Part shown: positions 29,875 through 38,425 of the stretch, piece by piece
Numbering within the stretch: the stretch's first letter is position 1
How the letters are laid out: each line of letters starts with the position of its first letter
Notes under the pieces: generated by a model
Seen by the model: the letters and a program-made list of their open reading frames with translations, nothing else
What the model was told of the DNA's origin: nothing
The model's database searches: none
Position numbers and translations under genes: made by a program
DNA from: Streptomyces sp. TSRI0107
GTDB lineage: Bacteria; Actinomycetota; Actinomycetes; Streptomycetales; Streptomycetaceae
DNA length: 64,000 nt
Direction: 5' to 3'
NCBI RefSeq assembly: GCF_001905845.1
Contig: NZ_LIVZ01000002.1
Coordinates: forward strand, 434,001 to 498,000

Positions 29875-31088
29875 CAGCTGGATTTCCCGCCGCGGTCACC
29901 GGGGCGGGGCTGATCACCCCTGCCGGGATCGGAGTCGACGAGACCTGGCAGTCGGTGCTGAAGGCACCCGCACTGGCCACCAAGGACGCTGCGCTGGAAG
30001 GCACCGGCGCGCCTTACTGCCTGCGGGTACCGGAATTCGGTTCCGACGTCCTGTCGGGCCGGGGAACCGCGAACACGGATCCCTTCATCCGTTACGCCCT
30101 GGTCGCGGTCGGCGAGGCGATCCGGCGGTCCGGGCTCGACCCGGACACCTGGGACGGCACCCGGGTCGGCCTGGTCGTCGGCACCGGGATCGGCGGCGTC
30201 GGCACCCTCGTGCAGGCGCAGGACCGGTTCGCGGCCCGGGGCGCCGAGGCCGTCTCGCCGTACATGCATCCCCGCGCGCTGCCCAACATGGCGGCGGGCG
30301 CGGTCGCCCTGCGGTACGGCGTCAACGGACCGGCCCACACGGTCGTCTCCGCGTGTGCCTCCGGCGCGGTCGCCATCGGCGTCGCGCGGGACCTGCTGCG
30401 CGCCGGGACCTGCGACGTGGTGATCGCCTGCGGTACGGAAGCGGGCGTCGTGCCCGTGACCGTGAGCGGCTTCGCCCGGATGGGCGCGCTGTCCAAGCGG
30501 GACGACCCGACCGCGTCCCGCCCGTTCGCGGCGGACCGCGACGGGTTCGTCATCTCCGAGGGCGCCGGGGCCGTCGTACTGGAACGGCCCGAGAGCGCGG
30601 CGCGGCGCGGCGCCGAGGAACTGGGCCGGGTGCTCGGCTACGGCTGCACCACGGACGCCCACCACCTGGTCGCGCCCCGCGCCGACGGCTTCCACGCGGA
30701 GGCCGCCGTACGCCAGGCGCTGCGGGACGCCGGCCTGGACGCCGAGGCGATCGACCACGTCAACGCCCACGGCACCTCGACCCCGGTGAACGACCGCATC
30801 GAGGGCGAACTGGTCAGGCGGCTCTTCCCGCACAACCCCTCGGTGACCGCGCCGAAGGGCGTCCTCGGGCACACCCTCGGGGCGGCGGGCGCCATCGAAG
30901 CCGTACTCGCGCTGTGCACCCTGCGCGACGGAGTGGTCCCCGCGGTGGCCCACACCACGGCCGTCGACCCGGAACTGGCCGGTCTCGACGTGGTCCTGGG
31001 CGAGGCGCGCGAGGAGCGGCCCTCGTACGTGCTCAGCAACTCCTTCGGCTTCGGAGGGCACAACTGCGCTCTGGTCCTGGGGCGTTGA
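29871..31088 (+). CDS. FabF-type beta-ketoacyl-ACP synthase
   Basis: This 405-aa thiolase-fold ketosynthase has a full Cys-His-His triad: C162 in SACASG, H300 in NAHGTSTP and H334 in LGHTLGAAG. It would extend the chain that FabH starts on the cluster ACP. The length fits FabF/KAS II. The product chain length cannot be read from sequence. In CDA biosynthesis a FabF homologue in the same gene order builds a hexanoyl starter, which suggests a short chain here. Confidence 0.9.
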   Translation: MTAGFPAAVTGAGLITPAGIGVDETWQSVLKAPALATKDAALEGTGAPYCLRVPEFGSDVLSGRGTANTDPFIRYALVAVGEAIRRSGLDPDTWDGTRVGLVVGTGIGGVGTLVQAQDRFAARGAEAVSPYMHPRALPNMAAGAVALRYGVNGPAHTVVSACASGAVAIGVARDLLRAGTCDVVIACGTEAGVVPVTVSGFARMGALSKRDDPTASRPFAADRDGFVISEGAGAVVLERPESAARRGAEELGRVLGYGCTTDAHHLVAPRADGFHAEAAVRQALRDAGLDAEAIDHVNAHGTSTPVNDRIEGELVRRLFPHNPSVTAPKGVLGHTLGAAGAIEAVLALCTLRDGVVPAVAHTTAVDPELAGLDVVLGEAREERPSYVLSNSFGFGGHNCALVLGR

Positions 31089-31167
31089 CGACCGTGCGCA
31101 CATCAGGGCCGCGGGGCCCGCAAGTGGAAGACGGCAGCGGATGCCACTGATCAACGGGGACTTATTC

Positions 31168-32928
31168 ATGACCGACGAGCGCGTGGCCACACTGACCACG
31201 CTGCTGGCCGAGCCCGACTTCGCCGAGATCCGGCCCGAAGGGCAGAGCCTGTACGACTACAGCGTCACCACCCTGCGCCGGGCCCTGCGCATCAACCGGG
31301 CCGGCGTCACCGCGAACTCGATGTGGCTGGGGCGGGGCGAGCCGTCCGAGTTCCCCGACTTCCTGCGCGCGATGGGCTGGATCGGGGCCTACGACGCCTC
31401 CCTGCTCAACGTGCTGGTCTCCCACCAGATCGCGGGGGACGCCTGCCTCAGCCACGCCGACCCGGCGCAGCTGGAGCGCTTCGCGCCGGAGATCGACAGC
31501 ATGGAGCGGGTCTACTGCTTCGCCTCCTCGGAGCTGCACGCCGGCTCCGACCTGACCCGGATCGGGACCACGGCCACCTACCGGCACGCCGACCGCTCGC
31601 TCGTCCTGCACACGCCGGAGCCGGCGGACAGCAAGGTGTGGATCGGCAACAGCCTGCACACCGGGGACGTGGCCATGGTGCTGTGCCGGCTGCGGGTCGG
31701 CGACCGCGACGAGGGCCACCACTGGCTGCGGGTGCCGCTGCGCACCGACGGCCGCCTGAACCAGGGGGTCTCCGTCCAGGGCGCCGAGCCGAAGGGCGGC
31801 GTCGAGGCCAACCAGACCGGAATCATCCGGTTCGACCAGTGCGTGCTGCCGCTGTCCGCCCTGATGGGCCGCTGGGCACGCATCGACGAGCAGGGGGTCT
31901 ACCACTCCCCCGTGCGGCGGTACCGCCGGTTCGACGAGTGCCTGGCCACCTTCACCCATGAACGGCTCTTCCCCAGCATGGCCGCGGCCATGGCGCAGCG
32001 GCTGGCGTGCGCCATCACCACCCGCTTCGCGGCCGTCAAGCGCACCTTCGGCGCGCCGCTGCTCGGCCACGCCCACTACCGCATGCGTCTGCGCACCGCC
32101 GCCGGCCGCGCCCTGGCCGCCCGGCACGCGCTGGAAGGCCTGGTCGAACAGGCGGTCCGGCGCGTCGGCACCCGGCACCCCGCCGAGGACCGGTTGCTGC
32201 ACGCGCTGATCACCTGCGCCAAGACCGGCAGCACGGGAGACGCCCGGCTGACCCTCGCCGACACCAGGGAACTCTGCGGCGGGCTCGGCTACCACCGGCT
32301 GAACCAGATCTCGCCGCTCCAGCACGACTACGAGATCGCCGTCACCTTCGGCGGGGACAACACCGTCCTCGGCTACCAGGCCTCGCGGTTCGCGCTGCGC
32401 GAGCGCGAGGACCTGGCCGCCGTCCTCGACGACGCGGTCCGCGAGACGGCCGACGGCGGGACCGACCCGGACACCCGGTTCCTCGTCACGGCGCTGCGCC
32501 GCCTCTGCGACGTGCTGCTGGACGAGGTGGACAGCGAGGGGCCGGGGGCGGCCAGCACCGCCTGGTCGCGGGCCGTCCACCAGACGCTGGCGGCCGGCCG
32601 CTGGGCCGGGCACACCGGCGGCCCGGCCGGGCGGGGACTGCTGCGGCACTACGCCGCCGGCTGTCTGCTCGAACACGGCATGACCGGGCTGCGGGCGGGT
32701 GTGCTCACCCCGGACGACCTGCTGCGGGCCGACCGGCTGCGCGCGGAGGAAGGCGCGGCGGAACTCCCCGCCGACGAGCTGCTCGCGCTGCTCGACGTGC
32801 CCGAGGCGCTGGTGCGCGCCCCCATCGCGTACGACGACTTCGCCGAACGCCACCTGCGGCGGGCCGCCACCCCACATGGCGTACCGGGCGGCGAGGGCGT
32901 GGCCGTCGCGGTCACGGCGTCCGTCTGA
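31168..32928 (+). CDS. acyl-CoA oxidase-like flavoenzyme (HxcO-like) for the lipid starter
   Basis: This 586-aa protein follows the acyl-CoA oxidase layout and is much longer than plain acyl-CoA dehydrogenases (about 380 aa). SSELHAGSDL, WIGNSLHTGD and GRWARIDEQG match oxidase FAD and substrate segments. It would act on the ACP-bound chain to give a 2,3-enoyl or 2,3-epoxy acyl group, as reported for HxcO in CDA. At the position of the oxidase catalytic Glu (pattern TFEGxNTV) the sequence reads TFGGDNTV, with Gly395 in place of Glu. I chose the ATG at 31168, which has GGGG 8-9 nt upstream, over the ATG at 31141. No separate HcmO-type epoxidase is nearby. Confidence 0.82.
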   Translation: MTDERVATLTTLLAEPDFAEIRPEGQSLYDYSVTTLRRALRINRAGVTANSMWLGRGEPSEFPDFLRAMGWIGAYDASLLNVLVSHQIAGDACLSHADPAQLERFAPEIDSMERVYCFASSELHAGSDLTRIGTTATYRHADRSLVLHTPEPADSKVWIGNSLHTGDVAMVLCRLRVGDRDEGHHWLRVPLRTDGRLNQGVSVQGAEPKGGVEANQTGIIRFDQCVLPLSALMGRWARIDEQGVYHSPVRRYRRFDECLATFTHERLFPSMAAAMAQRLACAITTRFAAVKRTFGAPLLGHAHYRMRLRTAAGRALAARHALEGLVEQAVRRVGTRHPAEDRLLHALITCAKTGSTGDARLTLADTRELCGGLGYHRLNQISPLQHDYEIAVTFGGDNTVLGYQASRFALREREDLAAVLDDAVRETADGGTDPDTRFLVTALRRLCDVLLDEVDSEGPGAASTAWSRAVHQTLAAGRWAGHTGGPAGRGLLRHYAAGCLLEHGMTGLRAGVLTPDDLLRADRLRAEEGAAELPADELLALLDVPEALVRAPIAYDDFAERHLRRAATPHGVPGGEGVAVAVTASV

Positions 32929-32954
32929 CACCGATCCGGAAGGATTCCCCCCAC

Positions 32955-33983
32955 ATGGACGACGTCCGCGCAGTGGTCACCGGCATCGGGAGCTGTCTGC
33001 CTCCTGACGTGGTGTCGAACGACGACCTGTCCAAGGTGCTGGACACCTCGCACGAGTGGATCCACAGCCGCACCGGCATCGCCCGGCGCCATGTGGTGAA
33101 GCCGGGCGTCAGCACCGGCGACCTGGCCACGGCGGCCGGGGCCGCCGCCCTGGAGTCGGCCGGCCGGCGCGCCTGCGATCTGGTGCTGCTGGCCACGACC
33201 ACCCCGGACCAGCCCTGCCCGGCCACCGCCCCGCAGGTCGCCGCCCGGCTGGGCTGCGCCGGGGTGCCCGCCTTCGACCTGGCGGCGGTGTGCTCCGGAT
33301 TCGTGTACGGGATCGAGACGGCGTCCGCCCTGATCCGCTCGGGGCTGTACGAGACGGTGCTGCTCATCGGCGCCGAGACGTACTCGACGATCGTCGACCC
33401 CACGGACCGCAACACCGCGGTGCTCTTCGGCGACGGCGCGGCGGCCGTGGTGCTGGAACGGGGCCCGGCCGGCACGCCGGGCGCGGTGCTGCACACCCGG
33501 CTCGGCAGCGACGGCACCCGGCCGGACCTGATCACCGTGCCCGGCGGGGGCTCCCGCGCGCCGCGCCCCGGTCCGGACGGCCCCTCCACGTACTTCCGCA
33601 TGGAGGGCAAGGAGGTGTACACGCGCGCGGTGGCGACGATGACCGCCTCCGCCCGTGAGGTGGCCGAGGCGGCGGGCTGGCGGCCGGAGGAGGTCGACGC
33701 GTTCGTCGGGCACCAGGCCAACGCGCGGATCCTGCGTGCCGTGGCCAAGCGCCTCGGACTGCCCCGGGAGCGCGTCGTCTGCCACATGGGCGAGGTCGGC
33801 AACACCGCCGCGGCGTCCATTCCCCTCGCCCTGTCCTGGGCGGCCTCACGCGGCGACCTGACAGCCGGCGACCGGGTACTGCTGACCGCCTTCGGCGGCG
33901 GCCTGACCTGGGGCTCGGCCGCCATGACCTGGCCGCAGGTGCGACCGGTGACCGCCTTGGAACCGGCGTCACCGGCGCTCTGA
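32955..33983 (+). CDS. FabH-type beta-ketoacyl-ACP synthase III
   Basis: This 342-aa ketosynthase III has the Cys-His-Asn triad at C113 (AAVCSGF), H253 (VGHQANARI) and N283 (GEVGNTAAAS), close to E. coli FabH numbering. It would condense an acyl-CoA primer with malonyl-ACP to begin the lipid starter. It closes the ACP-FabF-oxidase-FabH operon, 26 bp after the oxidase gene. GGAAGGA lies upstream of its ATG. The gene after it is on the other strand, so this marks the right edge of the recognisable cluster. Confidence 0.92.
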   Translation: MDDVRAVVTGIGSCLPPDVVSNDDLSKVLDTSHEWIHSRTGIARRHVVKPGVSTGDLATAAGAAALESAGRRACDLVLLATTTPDQPCPATAPQVAARLGCAGVPAFDLAAVCSGFVYGIETASALIRSGLYETVLLIGAETYSTIVDPTDRNTAVLFGDGAAAVVLERGPAGTPGAVLHTRLGSDGTRPDLITVPGGGSRAPRPGPDGPSTYFRMEGKEVYTRAVATMTASAREVAEAAGWRPEEVDAFVGHQANARILRAVAKRLGLPRERVVCHMGEVGNTAAASIPLALSWAASRGDLTAGDRVLLTAFGGGLTWGSAAMTWPQVRPVTALEPASPAL

Positions 33984-34010
33984 CCACCTACCCGGAGCGG
34001 ACCGGGCCCG

Positions 34011-34865
34011 TCAACGCGGTCCGCCGGGCTGGGGAGAGGAGACGGGGCGCGCGTCGCCGCTGTCCGCGCCCAGGCCCGCGAGCAGGCGCAGCCCGTCCTC
34101 GGCGGGGCTGCCGGGGGCCGCGGACAGCACCAGCAGCTCCATGCCTGATTCGTCCGGTGGTGCGAAGTTCTCCTGGTGCAGTTCCAGCAGTCCGACCAAG
34201 GGGTGCCGGTACGCCTTGCGTCCATGGGTGCGGGCGCGCACGTGCGCGCGGGCCCAGAGCCGGCGGAAACGCTCGCTGCCCATCGCCAGCTCGCCGATGA
34301 GTGACGCCAGTTGGGGGTCGTCGGGATACTTGCCAGCGGCCAGGCGCAGGTGCCCGACCACGTCGAGGGTGCAGTTCTCCCAGTCCGCGTAGAGGCCTCG
34401 CTCGGCCTCCTCGAGGAAGATGTGCCGGGCGGTGTTCAGGCCAGGTATCGGCCGGCCGTAGAGGAGCCCGGCGAGGCGGTTCCCGGCGAGCACGTCCATG
34501 CGGTGGTTCATGATCAGCGCGGGTGCGCCGGCGACCAGGTCGAGCAGGCGCAGCAGTTCGGGCCGGACCCGCCCGCCCGGCGCCTTCGCGCGGCGGCGGC
34601 GCTGCCGGGCGAGCCGGTGGAGGTGCCCGCGTTCGGTCTCGTCGAGGCCGAGGACGCGGGCGAGGGCGTCCAGGACCTGCTCGGAGGGCTGGGTGGCGCG
34701 GCCCTGCTCCAGCCGTACGTAGTAGTCGACGCTGACTCCGGACAGGTGCGCGACCTCTTCGCGGCGCAGCCCCTCGACCCGGCGGCGGCTGTCGGTGGGG
34801 ATGCCGACGGCCGCCGGGTCGACCCGGGAACGCCGGGTCCGGAGGAAGCCCGCGAGATCGTCCAT
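34011..34865 (-). CDS. MmyB-like XRE-family transcription regulator
   Basis: This 284-aa protein has an N-terminal helix-turn-helix (about residues 28-75: GLRREEVAHLSGVSVDYY and RLEQGRATQPSEQVLDAL) and a C-terminal ligand-binding domain of the MmyB/MLTR type (IMNHRMDVLAGN, DWENCTLDVVGHLR). Such regulators usually sit beside, and control, a divergent oxidoreductase gene; here that is the NAD(P)H oxidoreductase starting at 35004. It converges on fabH with a 27-bp gap. A role in the lipopeptide cluster is possible from position but not shown. Confidence 0.88.
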   Translation of the reverse strand: MDDLAGFLRTRRSRVDPAAVGIPTDSRRRVEGLRREEVAHLSGVSVDYYVRLEQGRATQPSEQVLDALARVLGLDETERGHLHRLARQRRRRAKAPGGRVRPELLRLLDLVAGAPALIMNHRMDVLAGNRLAGLLYGRPIPGLNTARHIFLEEAERGLYADWENCTLDVVGHLRLAAGKYPDDPQLASLIGELAMGSERFRRLWARAHVRARTHGRKAYRHPLVGLLELHQENFAPPDESGMELLVLSAAPGSPAEDGLRLLAGLGADSGDARPVSSPQPGGPR

Positions 34866-35003
34866 GCCCCCAGTATGGCCGCGGTACGGCCCGTGAAGGT
34901 GGTCCTGCCGTTACCAGGAAGTCCCGTCCTACGGAACAGGCGTCCCTGAACGCCGGGCGCCGCGGCGCCCAGGATCGAAGGCATCCGATCCGAAGGAGTT
35001 CCC

Positions 35004-35783
35004 GTGAAGACGCTGATCGTCCACGCCCACCCGGAGCCGAAGTCGCTCAACAGCTCGCTGAAGGACCTCGCGGTGTCCACGTTGGAGACCGCCGGTCACG
35101 AGGTACGGGTGAGCGATCTGTACGCGATGAACTGGAAGGCGGTCGTGGACGCCGCGGACTACGGCCCCAGCGCCTCGCGCCCGCTGAAGGTCGCCCTGGA
35201 CTCGGGCCGGGCCTTCGACGCCGGGACGCTCACCCCGGACGTCGTCGCCGAGCAGGAGAAGCTGCTGTGGGCCGACACGGTCATCTTCCAGTTCCCGCTG
35301 TGGTGGTACACGATGCCCGCGATCCTCAAGGGCTGGGTGGACCGGGTGTTCACCTACCACTTCGCGTACGGCGTCGGCGAGCACAGCGACACCAAGTACG
35401 GCGAGCGCTTCGGCGAAGGCACCCTCGCGGGCCGGAGGGCCCTGCTGTCGGTGACCGCCGGCGGCCCGGAGTCGCATTACGCCGCTCGTGGCATCAACGG
35501 CCCCATCGACGACCTGCTGTTCCCGATCCACCACGGCATCCTCTACTACCCGGGCATCGAGGTGCTGCCGCCGTTCGTGCTGTACGGCACCGACCGGATG
35601 ACCGGCGAGGACTACGCGGACGCCGCGAAGGCCTGGCAGCAGCGCCTGCTCACCCTGGAGTCGACCGAGCCGATCGCGTTCCGGCGGCAGAACTCCGGCG
35701 ACTACGAGATCCCCTCCCTGCAACTGAGGGAGGGCCTGGAGCCCGCCGGCCGCACGGGCTTCGGGCTGCATGTGCGCGGCTAG
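35004..35783 (+). CDS. NAD(P)H-dependent flavodoxin-fold oxidoreductase
   Basis: This 259-aa protein matches NAD(P)H:quinone oxidoreductases of the MdaB/NQO family: KTLIVHAHPEPKSLN at the N-terminus for FMN phosphate binding, FQFPLWWYTMPAILKGWVDR as the family core, and VTAGGPE after it. It would reduce quinones or similar electrophiles with a flavin cofactor in the cytosol. The GTG start has AAGGAG 5 nt upstream. It is transcribed away from the MmyB-like regulator gene, 138 bp apart, which is likely its controller. Confidence 0.88.
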   Translation: MKTLIVHAHPEPKSLNSSLKDLAVSTLETAGHEVRVSDLYAMNWKAVVDAADYGPSASRPLKVALDSGRAFDAGTLTPDVVAEQEKLLWADTVIFQFPLWWYTMPAILKGWVDRVFTYHFAYGVGEHSDTKYGERFGEGTLAGRRALLSVTAGGPESHYAARGINGPIDDLLFPIHHGILYYPGIEVLPPFVLYGTDRMTGEDYADAAKAWQQRLLTLESTEPIAFRRQNSGDYEIPSLQLREGLEPAGRTGFGLHVRG

Positions 35784-35966
35784 GAAGCAGACGGCCCCGG
35801 GCCGGCCGGCCGCCCTGGTCGGCGTTTTCACTGGTGCCGGAAGCCCTGCCGTGTCGTGTCCGCCGCCGGGGCCGTCGTGGCAGTCCCTGGTGGCCGCCCT
35901 GGACACGGCGGCGCGCGCCGTGGAGAGGGACCTGGCGGCCCGGCACCGAGCACCCGGCCCGGGCGG

Positions 35967-37214
35967 CTACGTGCCGAACACCGCCAGCGAGAGCCACAGC
36001 GCCACGGTGGCGGCGGCCAGCGCGGCGGGGACGGTGAGGGCGCCGAGGAGCGTGAACTGCTTCACCTGGACGTCGTGGCCGTGCGCGTGGGCGATACGGC
36101 GCCACAGGAGGGTGGCCAGGGAGCCGGCGTAGGTGAGGTTGGGGCCGATGTTGACGCCGAGGAGGACGGCGAGCACCGCGCCGGGGCCGGAGGGGGCGGC
36201 GAGCGGGGCGAGGGCCAGGACGGCGGGGAGGTTGTTGATCAGGTTCGCGAGCAGCGCGGCCAGGGCGGCGGTGCCGAGCAGGGCGGGCAGGGACGCGCCG
36301 TCGGGGAGGAGGCCGCCGAGAACCGCGCCGAGACCGTTGTCGACGACGGCGCGGACGACGACGCCGAGGGCCAGGACGAAGGCGAGGAAGGGCAGGGCGG
36401 CCGAGCGCACCAGGGCGGCCGGGGTGGTGTGCCGGCGGGCCAGCGCCCGCCCCGCGAGCACGGTGGCGCCGGCTGCCGCGGCCCAGGCCGGGTCGACGCC
36501 GGCGACCGAGGCCACGCCGAAGCCGGCGAGGGTCGCGGCCACGGTCAGCAGCGGGAACAGCGGCAGCTCGACCGGTTCGGCGTCCCGCTCCGGCGTGCCC
36601 GGGGCGGCCAGGTCGGCGGCGAAGAATCGCCGCAGGACGGCGTACTCGACGGCGATGGCGGCCAGCCACGGCAGCAGCATCAGCAGCGCGAAGCGGGTGA
36701 AGGTCAGGCCGGTGGCGGTGAACGCCAGCAGGTTGGTGAGGTTCGACACCGGCAGCAGCAGCGACGCCGTGTTGGACAGGTGCACGCTCGCGTAGGCGTG
36801 CGGACGGGCGCTCGTGCCCATCCGGGCGGCGGTGGCGAAGACGACCGGGGTGAGCAGGACGACGGTGGCGTCCAGGCTCAGGGCGGCGGTGATCACGGAG
36901 GCCAGCGCGAAGACGGCGCCCAGCAGCCGCCGGGGCCGCCGCCGGGCCCAGCGGGCCATCCAGGTGCCGCAGGCATGGAAGAGCCCTTCGTCGTCGCAGA
37001 GCTTGCCCAGGACGAGGGCGGCCGCCAGGAACCCGATCACGGGCCCCAGGCGGACCGCCTCCTCGTGCACGTGGTCCGGTGGTACGGCGCCGACGACTAT
37101 CAGCAGGACGGCGGCGGGTACCGCGAAGACCGCCTCCGACCGCCCGAAGGGGCGGACGACGGCGCAGACCAGCACCAGGATCAGTGCGGCGACCGACAGG
37201 AACTCGAACAGCAT
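35967..37214 (-). CDS. ArsB/SLC13-type membrane permease
   Basis: This 415-aa protein is almost wholly hydrophobic with about ten or eleven helices. It has ion-transporter marks of the arsenite/SLC13 superfamily, including LSLDATVVLLTPVVF, LSNTASLLLPVSNLTNLLAF and NLINNLPAVLALAPL with a late VNIGPNLTYAGSLATLLW. These Asn-rich repeats line the substrate site in that group. The substrate could be arsenite or an organic anion; no ars genes flank it. I chose the ATG at 37214, preceded by GAAGG, rather than upstream in-frame starts whose extension is rich in Arg and His. Confidence 0.82.
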   Translation of the reverse strand: MLFEFLSVAALILVLVCAVVRPFGRSEAVFAVPAAVLLIVVGAVPPDHVHEEAVRLGPVIGFLAAALVLGKLCDDEGLFHACGTWMARWARRRPRRLLGAVFALASVITAALSLDATVVLLTPVVFATAARMGTSARPHAYASVHLSNTASLLLPVSNLTNLLAFTATGLTFTRFALLMLLPWLAAIAVEYAVLRRFFAADLAAPGTPERDAEPVELPLFPLLTVAATLAGFGVASVAGVDPAWAAAAGATVLAGRALARRHTTPAALVRSAALPFLAFVLALGVVVRAVVDNGLGAVLGGLLPDGASLPALLGTAALAALLANLINNLPAVLALAPLAAPSGPGAVLAVLLGVNIGPNLTYAGSLATLLWRRIAHAHGHDVQVKQFTLLGALTVPAALAAATVALWLSLAVFGT

Positions 37215-37410
37215 GCCTTCGATGATCCGGCACCCGGCCGGTGCCGCCGCACGCCGGTGGTGCTTACCCGGTGTTCCGTGCCTGCGTCGACGAGCCGGGT
37301 GGCCGGGCAGGAGCCGAACGTGGCGCGGGCCGGCGGTCATGCGTCCGGGCCCGCCCACAGCGCCTTGACGTCACCCGGCATGTGGCGGGGCGGCGGGCCG
37401 GGCCTTGCCT

Positions 37411-37548
37411 GTCGGAGGAGTAGACCCTGGCCATGTGGTTGCCGAGGGGTACGTGGACGAGCGCCAGGGCCGCTGTCAGCGCGAGCAGCTGGAGCACGCC
37501 GGCGAGGACGGGACCCATGTCGCCCGCTGCGGTGGCAGCTGATGTCAC
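37411..37548 (-). pseudogene. kdpA: kdpA remnant (N-terminal 46 codons)
   Basis: Starting with GTG at 37548, the frame encodes MGPVLAGVLQLLALTAALAL and then HMARVYSSDRQ, which is the first membrane helix and start of the next segment of the potassium-transporting subunit KdpA. Normal KdpA is about 550 aa. After about residue 46 the frame turns to Arg/Pro-rich nonsense, and no kdpB or kdpC follows. This is therefore a deletion remnant directly behind an intact kdpF. Confidence 0.75.
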
Positions 37549-37550
37549 GG

Positions 37551-37640
37551 TCAGAACCTCTCCGAAAAGAGCAGGGCGAGGACGAGATAGCCCAGCAGGG
37601 AAACGGCCACGACCAGGCCGACGACGTTCTCGGCGGTCAC
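37551..37640 (-). CDS. kdpF: KdpF, small subunit of the K+-transporting ATPase
   Basis: A 29-aa reading frame from GTG at 37640 to TGA at 37551 encodes a single membrane helix, with ENVVGLVVAVSLLGYLVLAL near its start and FSERF at the end, the standard actinobacterial KdpF pattern. KdpF stabilises the KdpABC complex. Here the partner kdpA is cut short and kdpB and kdpC are missing, so the peptide probably has no complex to serve. Its start overlaps the stop of a further tiny upstream frame by 4 bp. Confidence 0.75.
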   Translation of the reverse strand: MTAENVVGLVVAVSLLGYLVLALLFSERF

Positions 37641-37726
37641 AGCTTCGTCACCCCCTTGGCGACGAGAGCCACCAGCGCGAAACCCGCGAGCGTGACGAGA
37701 ACGAAGGCCGGATCGGCGACGTGCGC
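37637..37726 (-). pseudogene. tiny membrane-peptide frame upstream of kdpF, start codon not seen
   Basis: A frame ending ADPAFVLVTLAGFALVALVA then KGVTKL and TGA at 37637 resembles the small hydrophobic peptide often encoded just before kdpF in Streptomyces. Its stop overlaps the kdpF GTG (GTGA). No ATG, GTG or TTG is visible in frame at the expected place; the sequence GTCGACC there may be a damaged GTGACC start. It belongs with the degraded kdp locus. Confidence 0.5.
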
Positions 37727-37944
37727 GGTCGACGGCGGGGCTTCCCGGGGACTTGCCCGAGGACCCGGTGGCGTTCCTGAGACGCGGCGTCCAGAAACCG
37801 CGGACGCGACGGCAAGGCGGCTCGGCGCCGGCGCGGCATCATCGACGGGCAGTCAGCCCGCCGCGACGGACACGCCCGCCACCGGGCCGACCTTCCGACC
37901 GCTCTTTCCCGCCCCGGCCGAGGGCCGCACCAAGGATGATCAAC

Positions 37945-38349
37945 ATGGACCGTCTGGACGTCATCGACACCTGCAACCGCATGGCCTGGTACGCGGACCA
38001 GCGCGAATGGGACGCTCTGGCCGGCGTGTTCGCCGACAAGGCGACACTCGACTACACCAGTCTCAACGGCGGCGAGCCCGTCACCCTCACCCCGGCGCAG
38101 ATCGTCGAGGGCTGGCGGACGGGCCTCGGCGTGTACGCCGCCACCCAGCATCTCCTCGGCAACCACCTGGTCACGGTCGACGGCGACGGGGCGGTGTGCA
38201 CCGCCACCTTCCAGGCCACCCACCGCAAGGCGAACGGCTCCCTGTGGACGCTGGGCGGCACCTACCGCTTCGACCTGGCCCGTACGGGCGGTGGTTGGCG
38301 CATCACGGGCGTCGTGATGACCACGGTCTGGAGTGACGGAGAGCGGTGA
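37945..38349 (+). CDS. SnoaL-like / NTF2-fold protein
   Basis: This 134-aa protein has the small cone-fold pattern of the SnoaL-like family: MAWYADQREWDALAGVFAD, TLTPAQIVEGWR, TQHLLGNH and GGWRITG. Members are dehydratases, isomerases or unknown. AAGGA 8 nt upstream favours the ATG at 37945 over one 9 bp before. It precedes an alpha/beta hydrolase and an NmrA-like gene on the same strand, with a 76-bp gap, so the three may form one unit handling a small organic substrate. Confidence 0.82.
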   Translation: MDRLDVIDTCNRMAWYADQREWDALAGVFADKATLDYTSLNGGEPVTLTPAQIVEGWRTGLGVYAATQHLLGNHLVTVDGDGAVCTATFQATHRKANGSLWTLGGTYRFDLARTGGGWRITGVVMTTVWSDGER

Positions 38350-38425
38350 GGCGGCTTCGGACGCGGCCGTCCACCCCGCGTCGGCATCGTCGACCGACCG
38401 ACCAGCACAACCAGTTGGAGTACTG

